DNA of 64,000 nt from an uncultured Lachnospiraceae bacterium (GTDB lineage: Bacteria > Bacillota > Clostridia > Lachnospirales > Lachnospiraceae), in NCBI GenBank assembly GCA_930972465.1, contig CAKNHF010000002.1, forward strand, positions 1-64,000. The letters run 5' to 3'. How positions within the stretch are numbered: the stretch's first letter is position 1; each line of letters opens with the position of its first letter. Below the pieces are notes generated by a model. It searched no databases. It had not been told where the DNA came from and saw only the letters and a list, made by a program, of their open reading frames with translations. Position numbers and translations under genes: made by a program. Of this stretch, positions 28,082-37,211 are shown one piece after another.

Positions 28082-28950
28082 AATACCGTATTCTCTTTTT
28101 CGCGGGATTCCTGATATATCCTGTAATTTCCTGGGAGTACACCATACTGTACCACTATCTTGGAAGCAGCAGAATTTTTGAGCAGGCTGCCAGTATACTG
28201 ACCTGCATTTCTATTTTTTCCTCCGTCGCTCTGTTTCACACTGCTGTTGACAGGGTGATTTCCGGTCTTCTTCTCTCCAAAGAAATATCCGTGCTGGAAC
28301 AGAGCCGAAAACTGCAGGATCAGCAGGACAGGGAGATCCGCTATCTCAAGACAGCGTCTGAAAAGGAGCAGGCACATTTTTTCTCCAGCCTTGAAGTGCT
28401 GGCGGATCTCATACACACATCCCCTGAACAGGCTGTATTATATGCCCGCCGGCTTACGGAAATTCCTCCTGACACGGAAACATCACGCTTTTGTTCCGAT
28501 TCCTTTATTGACCTGATCCTTCGCACAAAACGGGCTGAGGCCAAAAGCTGCGGCATCCGGACAGAATACAGAATAAGTCTTCCTCCTGCAGAAAACAACT
28601 CTGTGATTACGTATCCTGAGATGTCGAGTCTTTTTTTCAATCTTCTTGATAACGGACTGGAAAGCTGCCGGCATTCCGGAGCCCCCTCCCCTTTTCTGAG
28701 GCTCGAACTGTCATGGCAGGGTGAAATTTTACGGATACATATGGTAAACAGCAAGAATCCTGTGGTAAAATTTAATGGCACTACAACCAAATCAGAGAGG
28801 CCGCTGCACGGTTTCGGCCTTAAGATCATAGAGCAGATCGCCGAAGAGCATCTCGGATACTGTGTGTGGCGGAATGACGGAGACCGGTTTGATTCTCTCG
28901 TCATCCTGAATTATACACAGTCAGCTAAAACAAACAACAGAGGTGATTAA
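28078..28950 (+). CDS. Sensor histidine kinase with GHKL ATPase domain
   Basis: A 290-residue kinase. Two helices (about 5-25 and 38-62) lead to a coiled segment and a LytS/YesM-like phosphoacceptor region KEQAHFFSSLEVLADLI (His near 102). The C-terminal GHKL ATPase has the N-box LLDNGLES near 200 and the G-box HGFGLKII near 252. The degenerate HFFSS in place of HFLFN is notable. It overlaps the upstream kinase-like gene (ATGA) and abuts the response regulator (TAAATG), so the three proteins are made together. It probably phosphorylates the LytTR regulator, with or without the first protein. Confidence 0.82.
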   Translation: MKYRILFFAGFLIYPVISWEYTILYHYLGSSRIFEQAASILTCISIFSSVALFHTAVDRVISGLLLSKEISVLEQSRKLQDQQDREIRYLKTASEKEQAHFFSSLEVLADLIHTSPEQAVLYARRLTEIPPDTETSRFCSDSFIDLILRTKRAEAKSCGIRTEYRISLPPAENNSVITYPEMSSLFFNLLDNGLESCRHSGAPSPFLRLELSWQGEILRIHMVNSKNPVVKFNGTTTKSERPLHGFGLKIIEQIAEEHLGYCVWRNDGDRFDSLVILNYTQSAKTNNRGD

Positions 28951-29658
28951 ATGATCCGCATAGCTATATTAGAAGACAATCCGGTAGATATGGAGCTTTT
29001 AAAGAGTCTCCTGCCCTCTGCCGTAAAACCGGAGTACAGCGTCAGAGAATTTTTTTCCGCGGGTGAATTTCTCAATACAGTCAGACAGGGCACTGCGGCT
29101 TTTGACATTGTATTTATGGATATTGAACTTGGAGATGACTCCGGCATCCGCACCGCCGGACAGGTCAGTTCCCTTTGCACCGGCATACAGATCATATTTA
29201 TCAGTCAGTATCTGAAATATGTAAGTCCCGTATACGAGACACGGCATACTTACTTTATCCACAAGTCCGAGCTGAAGCAATATCTGGCTCCTGCCGTTGA
29301 AAAGGCCGTAAATGAAATAAAACATCTGAGAGAACGGATTCTTGATATTTCCTGGAACAGAGAAGATTTCCACATATTTGAGAAAGATATCGTCTATCTG
29401 GAAAGGACACTGCGCACTACGAATATCTACACGAGGGGCGGGTGTTTTCACACCTCAGAAAAACTGACATCTCTTCTTTCCCGGCTCGGAGAATCCTTCG
29501 TTCTCTGCCAGAGAAGCTTTATTGTAAATCTGAACTTTGTGTCTGCCTTTCATTCTTCTCATCTGCTGTTGTCCACCGGCAAGGACATCCCGGTGAGCCG
29601 CTCCCATCTGGCAGAGGTCAGAGAACGGCTGGATAAATTTCTCGCACTGCCGGAATAA
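28951..29658 (+). CDS. LytTR-family response regulator
   Basis: A 235-residue regulator. The receiver domain (1-120) has the acidic pair Glu8-Asp9 (LEDN), the phosphoacceptor Asp57 (VFMDIEL), the Ser/Thr position (FISQ) and Lys of HKSEL. A LytTR DNA-binding domain (130-235) follows, with VYLERTLRTTNIYTRGG and the FVLCQRSFIVNL core. LytTR regulators act on peptide quorum, bacteriocin or cell-wall genes. It starts immediately after the kinase stop. The divergent LCP-sortase cluster is a possible target, but no LytTR site was identified. Confidence 0.9.
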   Translation: MIRIAILEDNPVDMELLKSLLPSAVKPEYSVREFFSAGEFLNTVRQGTAAFDIVFMDIELGDDSGIRTAGQVSSLCTGIQIIFISQYLKYVSPVYETRHTYFIHKSELKQYLAPAVEKAVNEIKHLRERILDISWNREDFHIFEKDIVYLERTLRTTNIYTRGGCFHTSEKLTSLLSRLGESFVLCQRSFIVNLNFVSAFHSSHLLLSTGKDIPVSRSHLAEVRERLDKFLALPE

Positions 29659-29706
29659 ACTCGTTTTCTGAAGAATCAGACAATTTACTGAACCTTTATA
29701 ATTTAT

Positions 29707-29736
29707 AAGAGTTCCTCCCCGGGAACTCTTTTTTAT
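29707..29736 (+). terminator. Terminator behind the signalling operon
   Basis: AAGAGTTCC / GGGAACTCTT hairpin followed by six T. Forty-nine bases after the response-regulator stop. Confidence 0.9.
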
Positions 29737-29820
29737 TGTCTCCGCGTACTTGTTGTGATAGAATAATAGAGTTGCAGTGAGAAATGAATCTATATAATAA
29801 GGAAAGAGTGTTGAATTACT

Positions 29821-31647
29821 ATGAAGACAAAACGTGAAGATGTAAGAAATATTGCCATCATCGCCCATGTCGATCACGGCAAGACGACGCTGGTGGATGA
29901 ACTTTTAAAGCAGAGCGGTGTGTTCCGCGAAAACCAGGAAGTGGCGGAACGCGTCATGGATTCCAATGATATCGAACGCGAACGCGGAATCACGATCCTG
30001 TCCAAAAATACAGCAGTACATTATAAAGGAGTTAAGATCAATATCATCGACACCCCCGGACACGCTGATTTCGGCGGTGAGGTCGAGCGTGTTCTGAAAA
30101 TGGTAAACGGTGTAATCCTCGTAGTGGATGCATTCGAGGGGGCCATGCCTCAGACCAAATTTGTGCTCAGAAAGGCGCTGGATCTCGACCTTCCTGTTAT
30201 CGTCTGCATCAATAAGATCGACCGTCCGGAGGCACGTCCGGAGGAAGTGATTGACGAAGTTCTGGAACTTTTTATCGACCTCGGAGCCTCAGACGAACAG
30301 CTCGAGTGTCCGTTTGTATACGCCTCCGCCAAGGCCGGGGTTGCGGTTCTTGATCTTTCGGATGAAGAAAGGGATATGAAGCCTCTCTTTGAGACGATTC
30401 TCAAATACATCCCGGCTCCGGAAGGAGATCCGGAAGCGCCTACACAGGTTCTTATCAGCACCATCGACTACAACGAATATGTAGGGCGTATCGGCATCGG
30501 AAAAGTAGACAACGGAACGATTGCCGTCAATCAGGAGATGCTCCTTGTAAATCATCACGATCCTGACAGACAGGAGAAAGTAAAGATCAGCAAGCTGTAT
30601 GAATTCGACGGTCTGGAAAAAATTGAAGTAAAAGAGGCGACAATCGGTTCTATTGTGGCAATATCCGGCATCTCCGATATTTCAATCGGAGACACGCTCT
30701 GCTCTCCGGAGAATCCGGAACCGATTCCGTTCCAGAAAATCTCCGAACCGACAATCTCCATGCAGTTTATTGTCAATGACAGTCCCTTTGCAGGACAGGA
30801 AGGAAAATATGTGACCTCCCGCCATCTGCGCGAGAGACTGTTCCGTGAGCTGAACACAGATGTCAGTCTCCGGGTGGAAGAAACCGACAATACGGACAGC
30901 TTCAAAGTCTCCGGAAGGGGTGAACTTCACCTCTCTGTCCTGATCGAAAACATGCGCCGGGAAGGATACGAATTTGCGGTCAGCAAGGCAGAAGTACTGT
31001 ACAAAACAGATGAAAACGGGAAAAAGCTTGAGCCCATGGAGATCGCTTACATCGACGTGCCTGATGAATTTACCGGAGTCGTCATCGAAAAGCTTGGGCA
31101 GCGCAAAGGCGAGCTTCAGAACATGGGGGCTTCAAACGGCGGCTATACCCGCCTGGAATTTTCGATTCCCTCCCGAGGACTGATCGGATACAGAGGAGAA
31201 TTTCTCACCGACACAAAAGGAAACGGAATTCTGAATACAAGTTTTGACGGCTACGCGCCGTACAAGGGCGACATACAGTACCGCAAGCAGGGTTCACTGA
31301 TCGCATTTGAGACAGGAGAGTCTGTCACCTATGGTCTCTACAGCGCTCAGGAACGCGGCACACTCTTTATCGGACCGGGAGAACGTGTATATGCCGGCAT
31401 GGTTATCGGACAGAACGGAAAGACCGAGGATATTGAGCTGAACGTCTGCAAGACCAAGCACCTGACGAACACCCGCTCTTCCAGTGCGGATGAGGCCCTC
31501 CGGCTTACACCGCCTCGTGTTCTCAGCCTGGAGCAGGCACTTGATTTCATTGACACGGACGAACTGCTTGAGGTTACTCCGAAGTCACTGCGTATCCGCA
31601 AAAAGATTCTTGATTCAAGGATGCGCAAGCGCAGTAATATGAAATAA
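29821..31647 (+). CDS. typA: Translational GTPase TypA/BipA
   Basis: A 608-residue ribosome-binding GTPase of the EF-G family, involved in ribosome assembly and stress adaptation. G motifs: AHVDHGKTT (15-23), the switch [12 protein letters not shown] near 78 and NKID near 130. The domain II beta-barrel, domains III and V and the BipA-specific C-terminal domain (from about residue 480) follow in the normal order. The ATG at 29821 lacks a well-placed ribosome site (GGAAAGAG is about 14 bases away), yet no better start exists in frame. A TATAAT at 29793-29798 is a possible -10. Confidence 0.95.
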   Translation: MKTKREDVRNIAIIAHVDHGKTTLVDELLKQSGVFRENQEVAERVMDSNDIERERGITILSKNTAVHYKGVKINIIDTPGHADFGGEVERVLKMVNGVILVVDAFEGAMPQTKFVLRKALDLDLPVIVCINKIDRPEARPEEVIDEVLELFIDLGASDEQLECPFVYASAKAGVAVLDLSDEERDMKPLFETILKYIPAPEGDPEAPTQVLISTIDYNEYVGRIGIGKVDNGTIAVNQEMLLVNHHDPDRQEKVKISKLYEFDGLEKIEVKEATIGSIVAISGISDISIGDTLCSPENPEPIPFQKISEPTISMQFIVNDSPFAGQEGKYVTSRHLRERLFRELNTDVSLRVEETDNTDSFKVSGRGELHLSVLIENMRREGYEFAVSKAEVLYKTDENGKKLEPMEIAYIDVPDEFTGVVIEKLGQRKGELQNMGASNGGYTRLEFSIPSRGLIGYRGEFLTDTKGNGILNTSFDGYAPYKGDIQYRKQGSLIAFETGESVTYGLYSAQERGTLFIGPGERVYAGMVIGQNGKTEDIELNVCKTKHLTNTRSSSADEALRLTPPRVLSLEQALDFIDTDELLEVTPKSLRIRKKILDSRMRKRSNMK

Positions 31648-31692
31648 GCTGCCCGGACCGGAAGGGATTACGGGAATTGAAATGATTCGTTC

Positions 31693-31721
31693 TATACATT
31701 GATACTGTTCCATGCTATAAT
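31693..31721 (+). promoter_or_regulatory. Putative promoter of hpf
   Basis: TATACA (31693-31698), 17-base spacer, TATAAT (31716-31721). The 13-base stretch TATAATATGAACA at the -10 is repeated exactly at 31759-31771, just before the ribosome site, with a GGGAATTTCCC palindrome between the copies. Confidence 0.5.
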
Positions 31722-31786
31722 ATGAACATAATACAGGGGGAATTTCCCGTTCTTCCTGTATAATATGAACAAAGGAGTTGAGCAGT

Positions 31787-32344
31787 ATGAATTTTATCAT
31801 CAGCGGAAAAAACATCGAAGTAACCCCCGGATTAAAGGAAACTATCGAGCAGAAATTAGGAAAACTTGAAAGGTACTTCACTCCTGAAACAGAAATCATC
31901 GTAACGCTCAGTGTGGAGAAGGAACGTCAGAAGATCGAAGTGACGATCCCCGTAAAAGGCAGTATCATCCGCTCTGAGCAGACAAGCAGCGACATGTATG
32001 TATCGATCGATCTTGTTGAGGAGATTATTGAGCGCCAGCTCCGCAAATACAAAAACAAGCTGGTTGCCAGAAGTCAGGGACATCCCACTTCTTTCTCCAC
32101 CCCGAGCAACTTCAAAAAAGAGTTCTTTGAATCAGAAGAAGATGCTCCGGAAGACGACGAGATCAGGATTGTCCGCACGAAAAAATTCGGCATCAAACCC
32201 ATGTATCCGGAAGATGCATGTATCCAGATGGAGCTGCTGGGACACAGTTTCTTCGTCTTCTCCAATGCCGAGACAGATGAAGTAAATGTAGTCTATAAGA
32301 GGAAAGACGGCTCCTTCGGCCTGATCGAACCGGAATTTTCGTAA
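31787..32344 (+). CDS. hpf: Ribosome hibernation promoting factor, long form
   Basis: A 185-residue protein that dimerises 70S ribosomes into inactive 100S particles in stationary phase. Residues 1-100 are the S30AE/YfiA ribosome-binding domain (MNFIISGKNIEVTPGLKETI...). A linker with an acidic patch leads to the C-terminal dimerisation domain (about 125-185, IVRTKKFGIKPMYPEDACIQMELLGHSF). I choose the ATG at 31787 because AAAGGAG is nine bases upstream; the TTG at 31778 would be too close. Monocistronic, with promoter and strong terminator. Confidence 0.94.
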   Translation: MNFIISGKNIEVTPGLKETIEQKLGKLERYFTPETEIIVTLSVEKERQKIEVTIPVKGSIIRSEQTSSDMYVSIDLVEEIIERQLRKYKNKLVARSQGHPTSFSTPSNFKKEFFESEEDAPEDDEIRIVRTKKFGIKPMYPEDACIQMELLGHSFFVFSNAETDEVNVVYKRKDGSFGLIEPEFS

Positions 32345-32366
32345 AACCGTAAGATGAACAAGTTTA

Positions 32367-32401
32367 CCGCCAGCCACAGACGGGGCTGGCGGTCTTTTTA
32401 T
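32367..32401 (+). terminator. Terminator behind hpf
   Basis: CCGCCAGCC / GGCTGGCGG perfect nine-base stem, followed by TCTTTTTA. The next 170 bases up to the yigZ stop hold no recognised feature. Confidence 0.92.
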
Positions 32402-32571
32402 TTCTCTTCTATCTGTAAAGAACTCCGGGGCGTTTCATGCCTCCTGCATCGATCCCCGGCCATCCAGCCGAACAGGGCGTAAGAATTTCTTTTGCTCCTC
32501 CCGGCAGTGTCAGTTCCCAGCCGGATTCATGCATTTGCGGGGATGAAGAAACAGGCGTCTGTATCTTCGGT

Positions 32572-33219
32572 TCAGAATATCTGTATTTCTCCGTCAATCG
32601 AGGCAAACCAGCAGCCGTCCCCCGTCTCCATCACGGCCTGCCCGTTTGTTCCGTCCATAATATCCGCTCTCAGTTTCTCCTCCTCTTCTTCCGGGACCAG
32701 AACTGTAAGCTCAACTCTGTCTGTGTATGATGAATCAAGTGTTTTTATACCTCTCTGACCGAGAAGATACTGAATCTTCCCCAATCCTGTATAATCTGTG
32801 GTGATCTTCAGTTTGAATCCCCTGATTTTGGTAATAATCTTACTGTGATCCAGCCCCGCCGCCGCGGAAGATGTATAGGCCCTGACAAGCCCTCCTGTTC
32901 CCAGCAGTGTTCCTCCGAAATAGCGTGTAACCACCACCAGCACATTAGTAAGCTTTCTTCCCCGGATCACCTCAAGGATCGGTTTTCCCGCAGTCCCCGC
33001 CGGTTCACCGTCATCACTCATTCGCTCCACGGCGGGATCATCACCTGTTACATATGCCCAGCAGTGGTGCCTTGCGTCCCAGTATTTTTTCCTGATCCCT
33101 TCCAGATATTCCAATGCCTCCTCTTCTCCTGAAACAGGAAAGACATCCGCGATAAAGCGGGACCTTTTTTCCACGATCTCTCCTGTCCCGCCGGTATATA
33201 CTGTCCGATAAGCCTTCAA
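32572..33219 (-). CDS. YigZ/IMPACT family protein
   Basis: A 215-residue protein of the UPF0029/IMPACT family (YigZ, YvyE). The N-terminal domain (1-120) has the family motifs KKYWDARHHCWAYV, SDDGEPAGTAGKPIL and TRYFGGTLLGTGGLVRAY. The C-terminal domain (about 135-205) is the usual ferredoxin-like DUF1949. Biochemical role is uncertain; related proteins touch translation and GCN2-type regulation. The start is TTG at 33219, with GGGAGG eight bases upstream; that ribosome site lies in the structured leader RNA described separately. Opposite strand to hpf and the PBP gene. Confidence 0.9.
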   Translation of the reverse strand: MKAYRTVYTGGTGEIVEKRSRFIADVFPVSGEEEALEYLEGIRKKYWDARHHCWAYVTGDDPAVERMSDDGEPAGTAGKPILEVIRGRKLTNVLVVVTRYFGGTLLGTGGLVRAYTSSAAAGLDHSKIITKIRGFKLKITTDYTGLGKIQYLLGQRGIKTLDSSYTDRVELTVLVPEEEEEKLRADIMDGTNGQAVMETGDGCWFASIDGEIQIF

Positions 33220-33418
33220 TATCTTCGCCTCCCGAATTCAAGACTCGCTCGCGAGTCTTGGCGCGGGATTCGGGTCGGCATCAGCCGACATAATACTTCT
33301 CCGAATCCCTGCGCATCCTCGCGGAGCGTTTATCAGATGGAAGATTGACACCCGCCACTGATGCATATTTGTTCCTCACCGGCTGTAGAGGCGGGAGTCT
33401 TCCCCCATCTGATAAACT
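33220..33418 (-). ncRNA. Structured leader RNA upstream of yigZ, candidate cis-regulator
   Basis: About 200 nt of dense RNA structure begins at the predicted transcription start. A long closing stem pairs GTTTATCAGAT (33417-33407) with ATCTGATAAAC (33338-33328), extended inside by GGAAGA/TCTTCC and CCCGCC/GGCGGG. Then GGGATTCGG (33309-33301) pairs with CCGAATCCC (33273-33265) around a GTCGGC/GCCGAC hairpin, and a CAAGACTCGC/GCGAGTCTTG hairpin (33239-33260) follows. CCCGAAT (33274-33268) can instead pair with ATTCGGG (33237-33231), which overlaps the GGGAGG ribosome site. I cannot match it to a named class by eye; raiA-type RNA or a repeated element are alternatives. Confidence 0.6.
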
Positions 33419-33424
33419 GTCTTA

Positions 33425-33452
33425 ACTATACCAGAACAGCGGAAAACTGCAA
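33425..33452 (-). promoter_or_regulatory. Promoter of the yigZ leader RNA
   Basis: On the minus strand TTGCAG (33452-33447), 16-base spacer, TATAGT (33430-33425). The predicted start (about 33418) falls exactly at the 5' arm of the leader's closing stem. Confidence 0.6.
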
Positions 33453-33498
33453 GATTTTCTTAAGATTTCCTGTAAAATGTGAAGTTTTTATTTTTATC

Positions 33499-33527
33499 TT
33501 TATTTAAAATAGTAAATTTGATATAAT
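33499..33527 (+). promoter_or_regulatory. Putative promoter of the class A PBP gene
   Basis: TTTATT (33499-33504), 17-base spacer, TATAAT (33522-33527) in a very AT-rich stretch. Divergent from the yigZ leader promoter. Confidence 0.45.
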
Positions 33528-33557
33528 CATAAGAGTTGATAAAGGAGGATGTTATTC

Positions 33558-36104
33558 GTGAATTATGGGAAAAGCAATCTTTCCAGAAGAAAGAAGAATA
33601 TCTCTTCAAAGAAGAGAATGAAGAAAAAACGCGTTGGCGTCCGCTTATTCAAAGCTGTGGTCATCAGCATGGTCCTTCTCTGTGTAATCGGCGTCTGCGG
33701 TGCGGGAATCTTTGCGCTGCAGATCATCAGAAACACACCTGAAGTGACGGCCGAAGATATTCTTCCCCAGGGATACACAAGCTTCATCCTGGATCAGGAC
33801 GGAAATCAGCTTGAGACACTGAGCGACTCCAGTTCCAACCGTGTATACCGCACTTACGATGAGATACCCGAATATATGGCGCACGCCTTTGTAGCGATCG
33901 AGGACGAGCGTTTTTATGAACATAACGGCATAGACCTTCAGGGAATCATCCGGGCCGGCGTGGTCGGTGTCACCAACGGCTTCCACTTTTCGGAAGGTGC
34001 CAGCACCCTGACGCAGCAGCTTATAAAGAACAATGTATTTCCGAATTTCGTTCAGGAAAAAACGCTCTATGACAGGGTTGAGAGAAAACTTCAGGAACAG
34101 TATCTTGCGCTTCAGATTGAGAAGGAAATGAGCAAGGAACAGATCCTTGAGGCTTATATGAACACCATCAACCTCGGGCAGGGATGTCTCGGAGTTCAGG
34201 CTGCCGCCACCAGATATTTCAATAAGGATGTCTCTGATCTTACTCTGTCGGAGTGTGCGGTGATCGCCGCGATTACCCAGAATCCCACCAGGTATGATCC
34301 GGTGGAGAATCCGGGCGAAAATGCCAAGAGACGGGAACGTGTGCTTGATAACATGCTGGAACAGGGGTATATCACTCAGGAAGAGCATGATGAGGCCATG
34401 GCGGATAATGTATATGACCGCATTCTCGAAACCGCTGCCGTTACGACAAACGATGAGCCTTACTCTTATTTTGTGGACGCACTCATTGAACAGGTGGTAA
34501 ACGATCTTGTTGACGAAAAGGGATACTCGGAAACTCAGGCCTACAATCTTCTGTACAGCGGAGGACTTACCATCACCTCCACGCAGGATTCCCTGATTCA
34601 GGAGATCTGCGACGAAGAAGTGGCTGATGTGGATGATTATCTCACTGTTTCGGAATACGGCCTTGAATATGCGCTGACTATCCACAGAGCGGACGGCACG
34701 ACAGAGAACTACAGCAAAGAACAGCTTGCAGCATATCTCCGCGACGCGCACAATGACAATTACCCACTCGTATTCAACTCTGAGGAAGCGGCAAACGAAG
34801 CCATTGAGGAGTACAAGAGCACACTGAATATCGGAGAGAACGACACGGTGGATGAAAATATCGATATTTCCCCGCAGCCACAGGCTTCGGTCGTTGTCAT
34901 GGATCAGTACACCGGTCAGGTCAAAGCAATCGTCGGCGGCCGGGGCGAGAAAAAAACAAGTCTCTCGCTGAACCGTGCCACAGGCTCCATGAGACAGCCC
35001 GGATCCTGTTTCAAGATCGTTTCAACCTATGCGCCCGCGCTGAATGAATGCGATATGTCGTTGGCAAGCATCATTGTGGACGAGCCCTATAAGTATAAAA
35101 ACGGTCAGGAGGTTCACAACTGGGATAACATTTATATTGGTCCGACTACCGTGCGTTATGCCATTGAGCACTCCATGAATGTCTGCGCTGTCCGTACCCT
35201 GACCGAAGTGGTAGGAGAAGAAAAAGGTTATGAGTATCTTCTTGATTTTGGTTTCACCACTCTTACGGAAGAAGACAGGACTTCCCAGGCCAAAGCTCTT
35301 GGCGGCATCACAAACGGTGTATATAATATTGAGCTTACCGCCGCATATGCGGCTATCGCAAACGGCGGAGTGTATACGGAGCCCATTCTTTATACACAGG
35401 TTCTGGATCATGACGGAAACGTCCTTCTGGACAATTCCACGCCGGATACTCATGAGGTGATCAAAGATTCCACCGCTTATCTTCTGACAAGCGCCATGGA
35501 AGATGTCATCAATCAGGGAACAGGTACTGCCGCCCGGCTTGACAACATGCATGCTGCCGGCAAGACCGGTACCACACAGAACAGCACCGACCTCTGGCTT
35601 TCAGCATACACACCGTATTACACCGCTTCTGTCTGGGGCGGATATGACAGCAACAAGCCGATGGAAGGTATGAGCCAGTCATGGCATTCCAGACTGTGGA
35701 AAAATATAATGGAAAGAGTCCATGAAGGACTTGAAGATAAAGAGTTTGAGGTACCCTCCTCTGTTGTCAGGACGTCGATCTGTACTGAGACAGGGCTCCT
35801 TGCAGTCAGCAGCTGTCCGTCAATAACAGAATATTTTGCAAAAGACGATGTTCCTACTCAGAGCTGTTCCGGGCATTATGTTGCTCCGGATCCGGTCTAT
35901 GAAGAGCCGGAAGAACCTGATGATGAGGGTAACACAGACGATGGATCCGCGGATTCCGGAACGGATGGCGGAACAGAAGGCGAAGGAACCTCTGATTCGG
36001 GCACGGCAGATCCCGGTACTGCCACTGCTCCCGACACAACAGATCCCGGTACTTCTGATACCGGAACAGTTGACTCGGGAACTGCGGATACACCGGCAGA
36101 ATAA
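33558..36104 (+). CDS. Class A penicillin-binding protein (PBP1A-like)
   Basis: An 848-residue bifunctional peptidoglycan synthase. A basic cytoplasmic tail and one helix (about 30-55) precede the GT51 transglycosylase, with catalytic Glu in EDERFYEH and the GASTLTQQLIKN motif. The transpeptidase has SCFK (SxxK), SMN (SxN) and KTGTT (KTG). A repetitive Gly/Ser/Thr/Asp tail (from about residue 800, SGTADPGT-like units) is low-complexity and probably spans the wall. I choose GTG 33558 because AAAGGAGG is nine bases upstream; the ATG at 33549 touches the ribosome site. Isolated between divergent and convergent genes. Confidence 0.93.
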   Translation: MNYGKSNLSRRKKNISSKKRMKKKRVGVRLFKAVVISMVLLCVIGVCGAGIFALQIIRNTPEVTAEDILPQGYTSFILDQDGNQLETLSDSSSNRVYRTYDEIPEYMAHAFVAIEDERFYEHNGIDLQGIIRAGVVGVTNGFHFSEGASTLTQQLIKNNVFPNFVQEKTLYDRVERKLQEQYLALQIEKEMSKEQILEAYMNTINLGQGCLGVQAAATRYFNKDVSDLTLSECAVIAAITQNPTRYDPVENPGENAKRRERVLDNMLEQGYITQEEHDEAMADNVYDRILETAAVTTNDEPYSYFVDALIEQVVNDLVDEKGYSETQAYNLLYSGGLTITSTQDSLIQEICDEEVADVDDYLTVSEYGLEYALTIHRADGTTENYSKEQLAAYLRDAHNDNYPLVFNSEEAANEAIEEYKSTLNIGENDTVDENIDISPQPQASVVVMDQYTGQVKAIVGGRGEKKTSLSLNRATGSMRQPGSCFKIVSTYAPALNECDMSLASIIVDEPYKYKNGQEVHNWDNIYIGPTTVRYAIEHSMNVCAVRTLTEVVGEEKGYEYLLDFGFTTLTEEDRTSQAKALGGITNGVYNIELTAAYAAIANGGVYTEPILYTQVLDHDGNVLLDNSTPDTHEVIKDSTAYLLTSAMEDVINQGTGTAARLDNMHAAGKTGTTQNSTDLWLSAYTPYYTASVWGGYDSNKPMEGMSQSWHSRLWKNIMERVHEGLEDKEFEVPSSVVRTSICTETGLLAVSSCPSITEYFAKDDVPTQSCSGHYVAPDPVYEEPEEPDDEGNTDDGSADSGTDGGTEGEGTSDSGTADPGTATAPDTTDPGTSDTGTVDSGTADTPAE

Positions 36105-36135
36105 AACGATGACTCTGTGATATAATCGAATTCAG

Positions 36136-36193
36136 AAAAATCCCGGCAGATAATCAGTGATCAGAAAATCACGATATCTGCCGGGATTTTTTA
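36136..36193 (+). terminator. Terminator between the PBP gene and the convergent glucokinase gene
   Basis: AAAAATCCCGGCAGATA pairs with TATCTGCCGGGATTTTT, with a small inner hairpin (GTGAT/ATCAC). A- and T-runs on both sides allow it to work in both directions. Confidence 0.9.
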
Positions 36194-36256
36194 TTCTGTA
36201 ATTAAATTATTATAAGTCAGTTGCTGAACAGAGGCTTTCGCTCTCTCTCAGCAGCA

Positions 36257-37192
36257 TCAGTCTCCCAGCACCAGTTTCACTGCGCCGCAGATTCCCGCGT
36301 CATTTCCCAGTTCTGCAAGCGTGAATCTGACATTTCGGTTCGCGAAAAAGGCTCTCTCCATATATGGTTTCTGTATGTACGGAATAAGAACCTCTCCGGC
36401 CTTTGAAACGCCGCCGCCGATTACGATGACTGCCGGATCAAGAACCGCGGCAAGGTTTGCAAGTGCATGGCCGAGATACTGCCCGAACTCAACAGCAATC
36501 TCCTTTGCAACTTCATCTTCCTCTTTTACTGCATCAAATACATCTTTCGCCGTTACGTCCTCTTTCTTCAGGATTGTGGGGCGCTGTTCCTTCTCAAGCT
36601 TCTTCCCGGCAAGCCGGACAATCCCGGTCGCGGAAGCGTACTGCTCAAGACATCCCCTGTTTCCGCATCCACATCTGTCAGTCTCTTCATAGTTAACACA
36701 GAGATGACCGATCTCTCCGCCTGCCCCATTCTGTCCTACGAGGATCCTGCCGTCGATAATAACTCCGCCCCCGACGCCTGTTCCAAGCGTAACCATGATC
36801 ATGTTCTTCTCTCCGGCTCCGCCGCCTTTCCACATTTCACCGAGAGCTGCAACATTGGCGTCGTTTCCTATCTCGGCCCTGAGTCCGGTCAGCTCCTCCA
36901 GTTCCCTTTTTACTTCTTTGTATTTCCAGCCGAGGTTAGCGCTTCCGTTTACGATTCCCTCAGATGTCACGGGCGCGGGAACACCGACTCCGACTCCCGC
37001 AATGTCGCTCTTATTCAGGCTGCGCTCCTCCAGCTTCTTCTCAATGGAAGCCGCTACATCAGGGAGAATGGCTTTCCCCTCTTCTGACGTATTCGTCGGA
37101 ATTTCCCATTTGTCAAGGATATTCCCCACTGTGTCAAGCAGACCCATCTTTACCGTTGTTCCACCAATGTCTACTCCGAAACAATACTTCAT
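36257..37192 (-). CDS. glcK: ROK-family glucokinase
   Basis: A 311-residue sugar kinase. The N-terminal phosphate-binding loop is FGVDIGGTTVKMGL (4-17), the sugar-binding region has the catalytic Asp in IGNDANVAALGE, and the ROK zinc site is GHLCVN...CGCGNRGCLEQY. It phosphorylates glucose released from starch and glycogen. I place the start at ATG 37192 (MKYCFGVDIGGTT), after AGGAGA; the open frame extends 58 codons further into the end of hprK without a ribosome site. It follows hprK by 19 bases, coupling sugar entry with the catabolite-control kinase. Confidence 0.93.
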   Translation of the reverse strand: MKYCFGVDIGGTTVKMGLLDTVGNILDKWEIPTNTSEEGKAILPDVAASIEKKLEERSLNKSDIAGVGVGVPAPVTSEGIVNGSANLGWKYKEVKRELEELTGLRAEIGNDANVAALGEMWKGGGAGEKNMIMVTLGTGVGGGVIIDGRILVGQNGAGGEIGHLCVNYEETDRCGCGNRGCLEQYASATGIVRLAGKKLEKEQRPTILKKEDVTAKDVFDAVKEEDEVAKEIAVEFGQYLGHALANLAAVLDPAVIVIGGGVSKAGEVLIPYIQKPYMERAFFANRNVRFTLAELGNDAGICGAVKLVLGD

Positions 37193-37211
37193 GACCAAAT
37201 CTCCTACTCTT

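Noticed and set aside
32409..32606. A 65-codon minus-strand frame behind yigZ (ending ...GGMKRPGVLYR)
   Set aside because: Overlaps the yigZ 3' end in another frame, has no ribosome site and no recognised family. It could be the remnant of a lost gene, but the evidence is too thin to list.
33645..34751. A 368-codon minus-strand frame opposite the class A PBP
   Set aside because: Shadow of the PBP gene; no ribosome site and no family resemblance.
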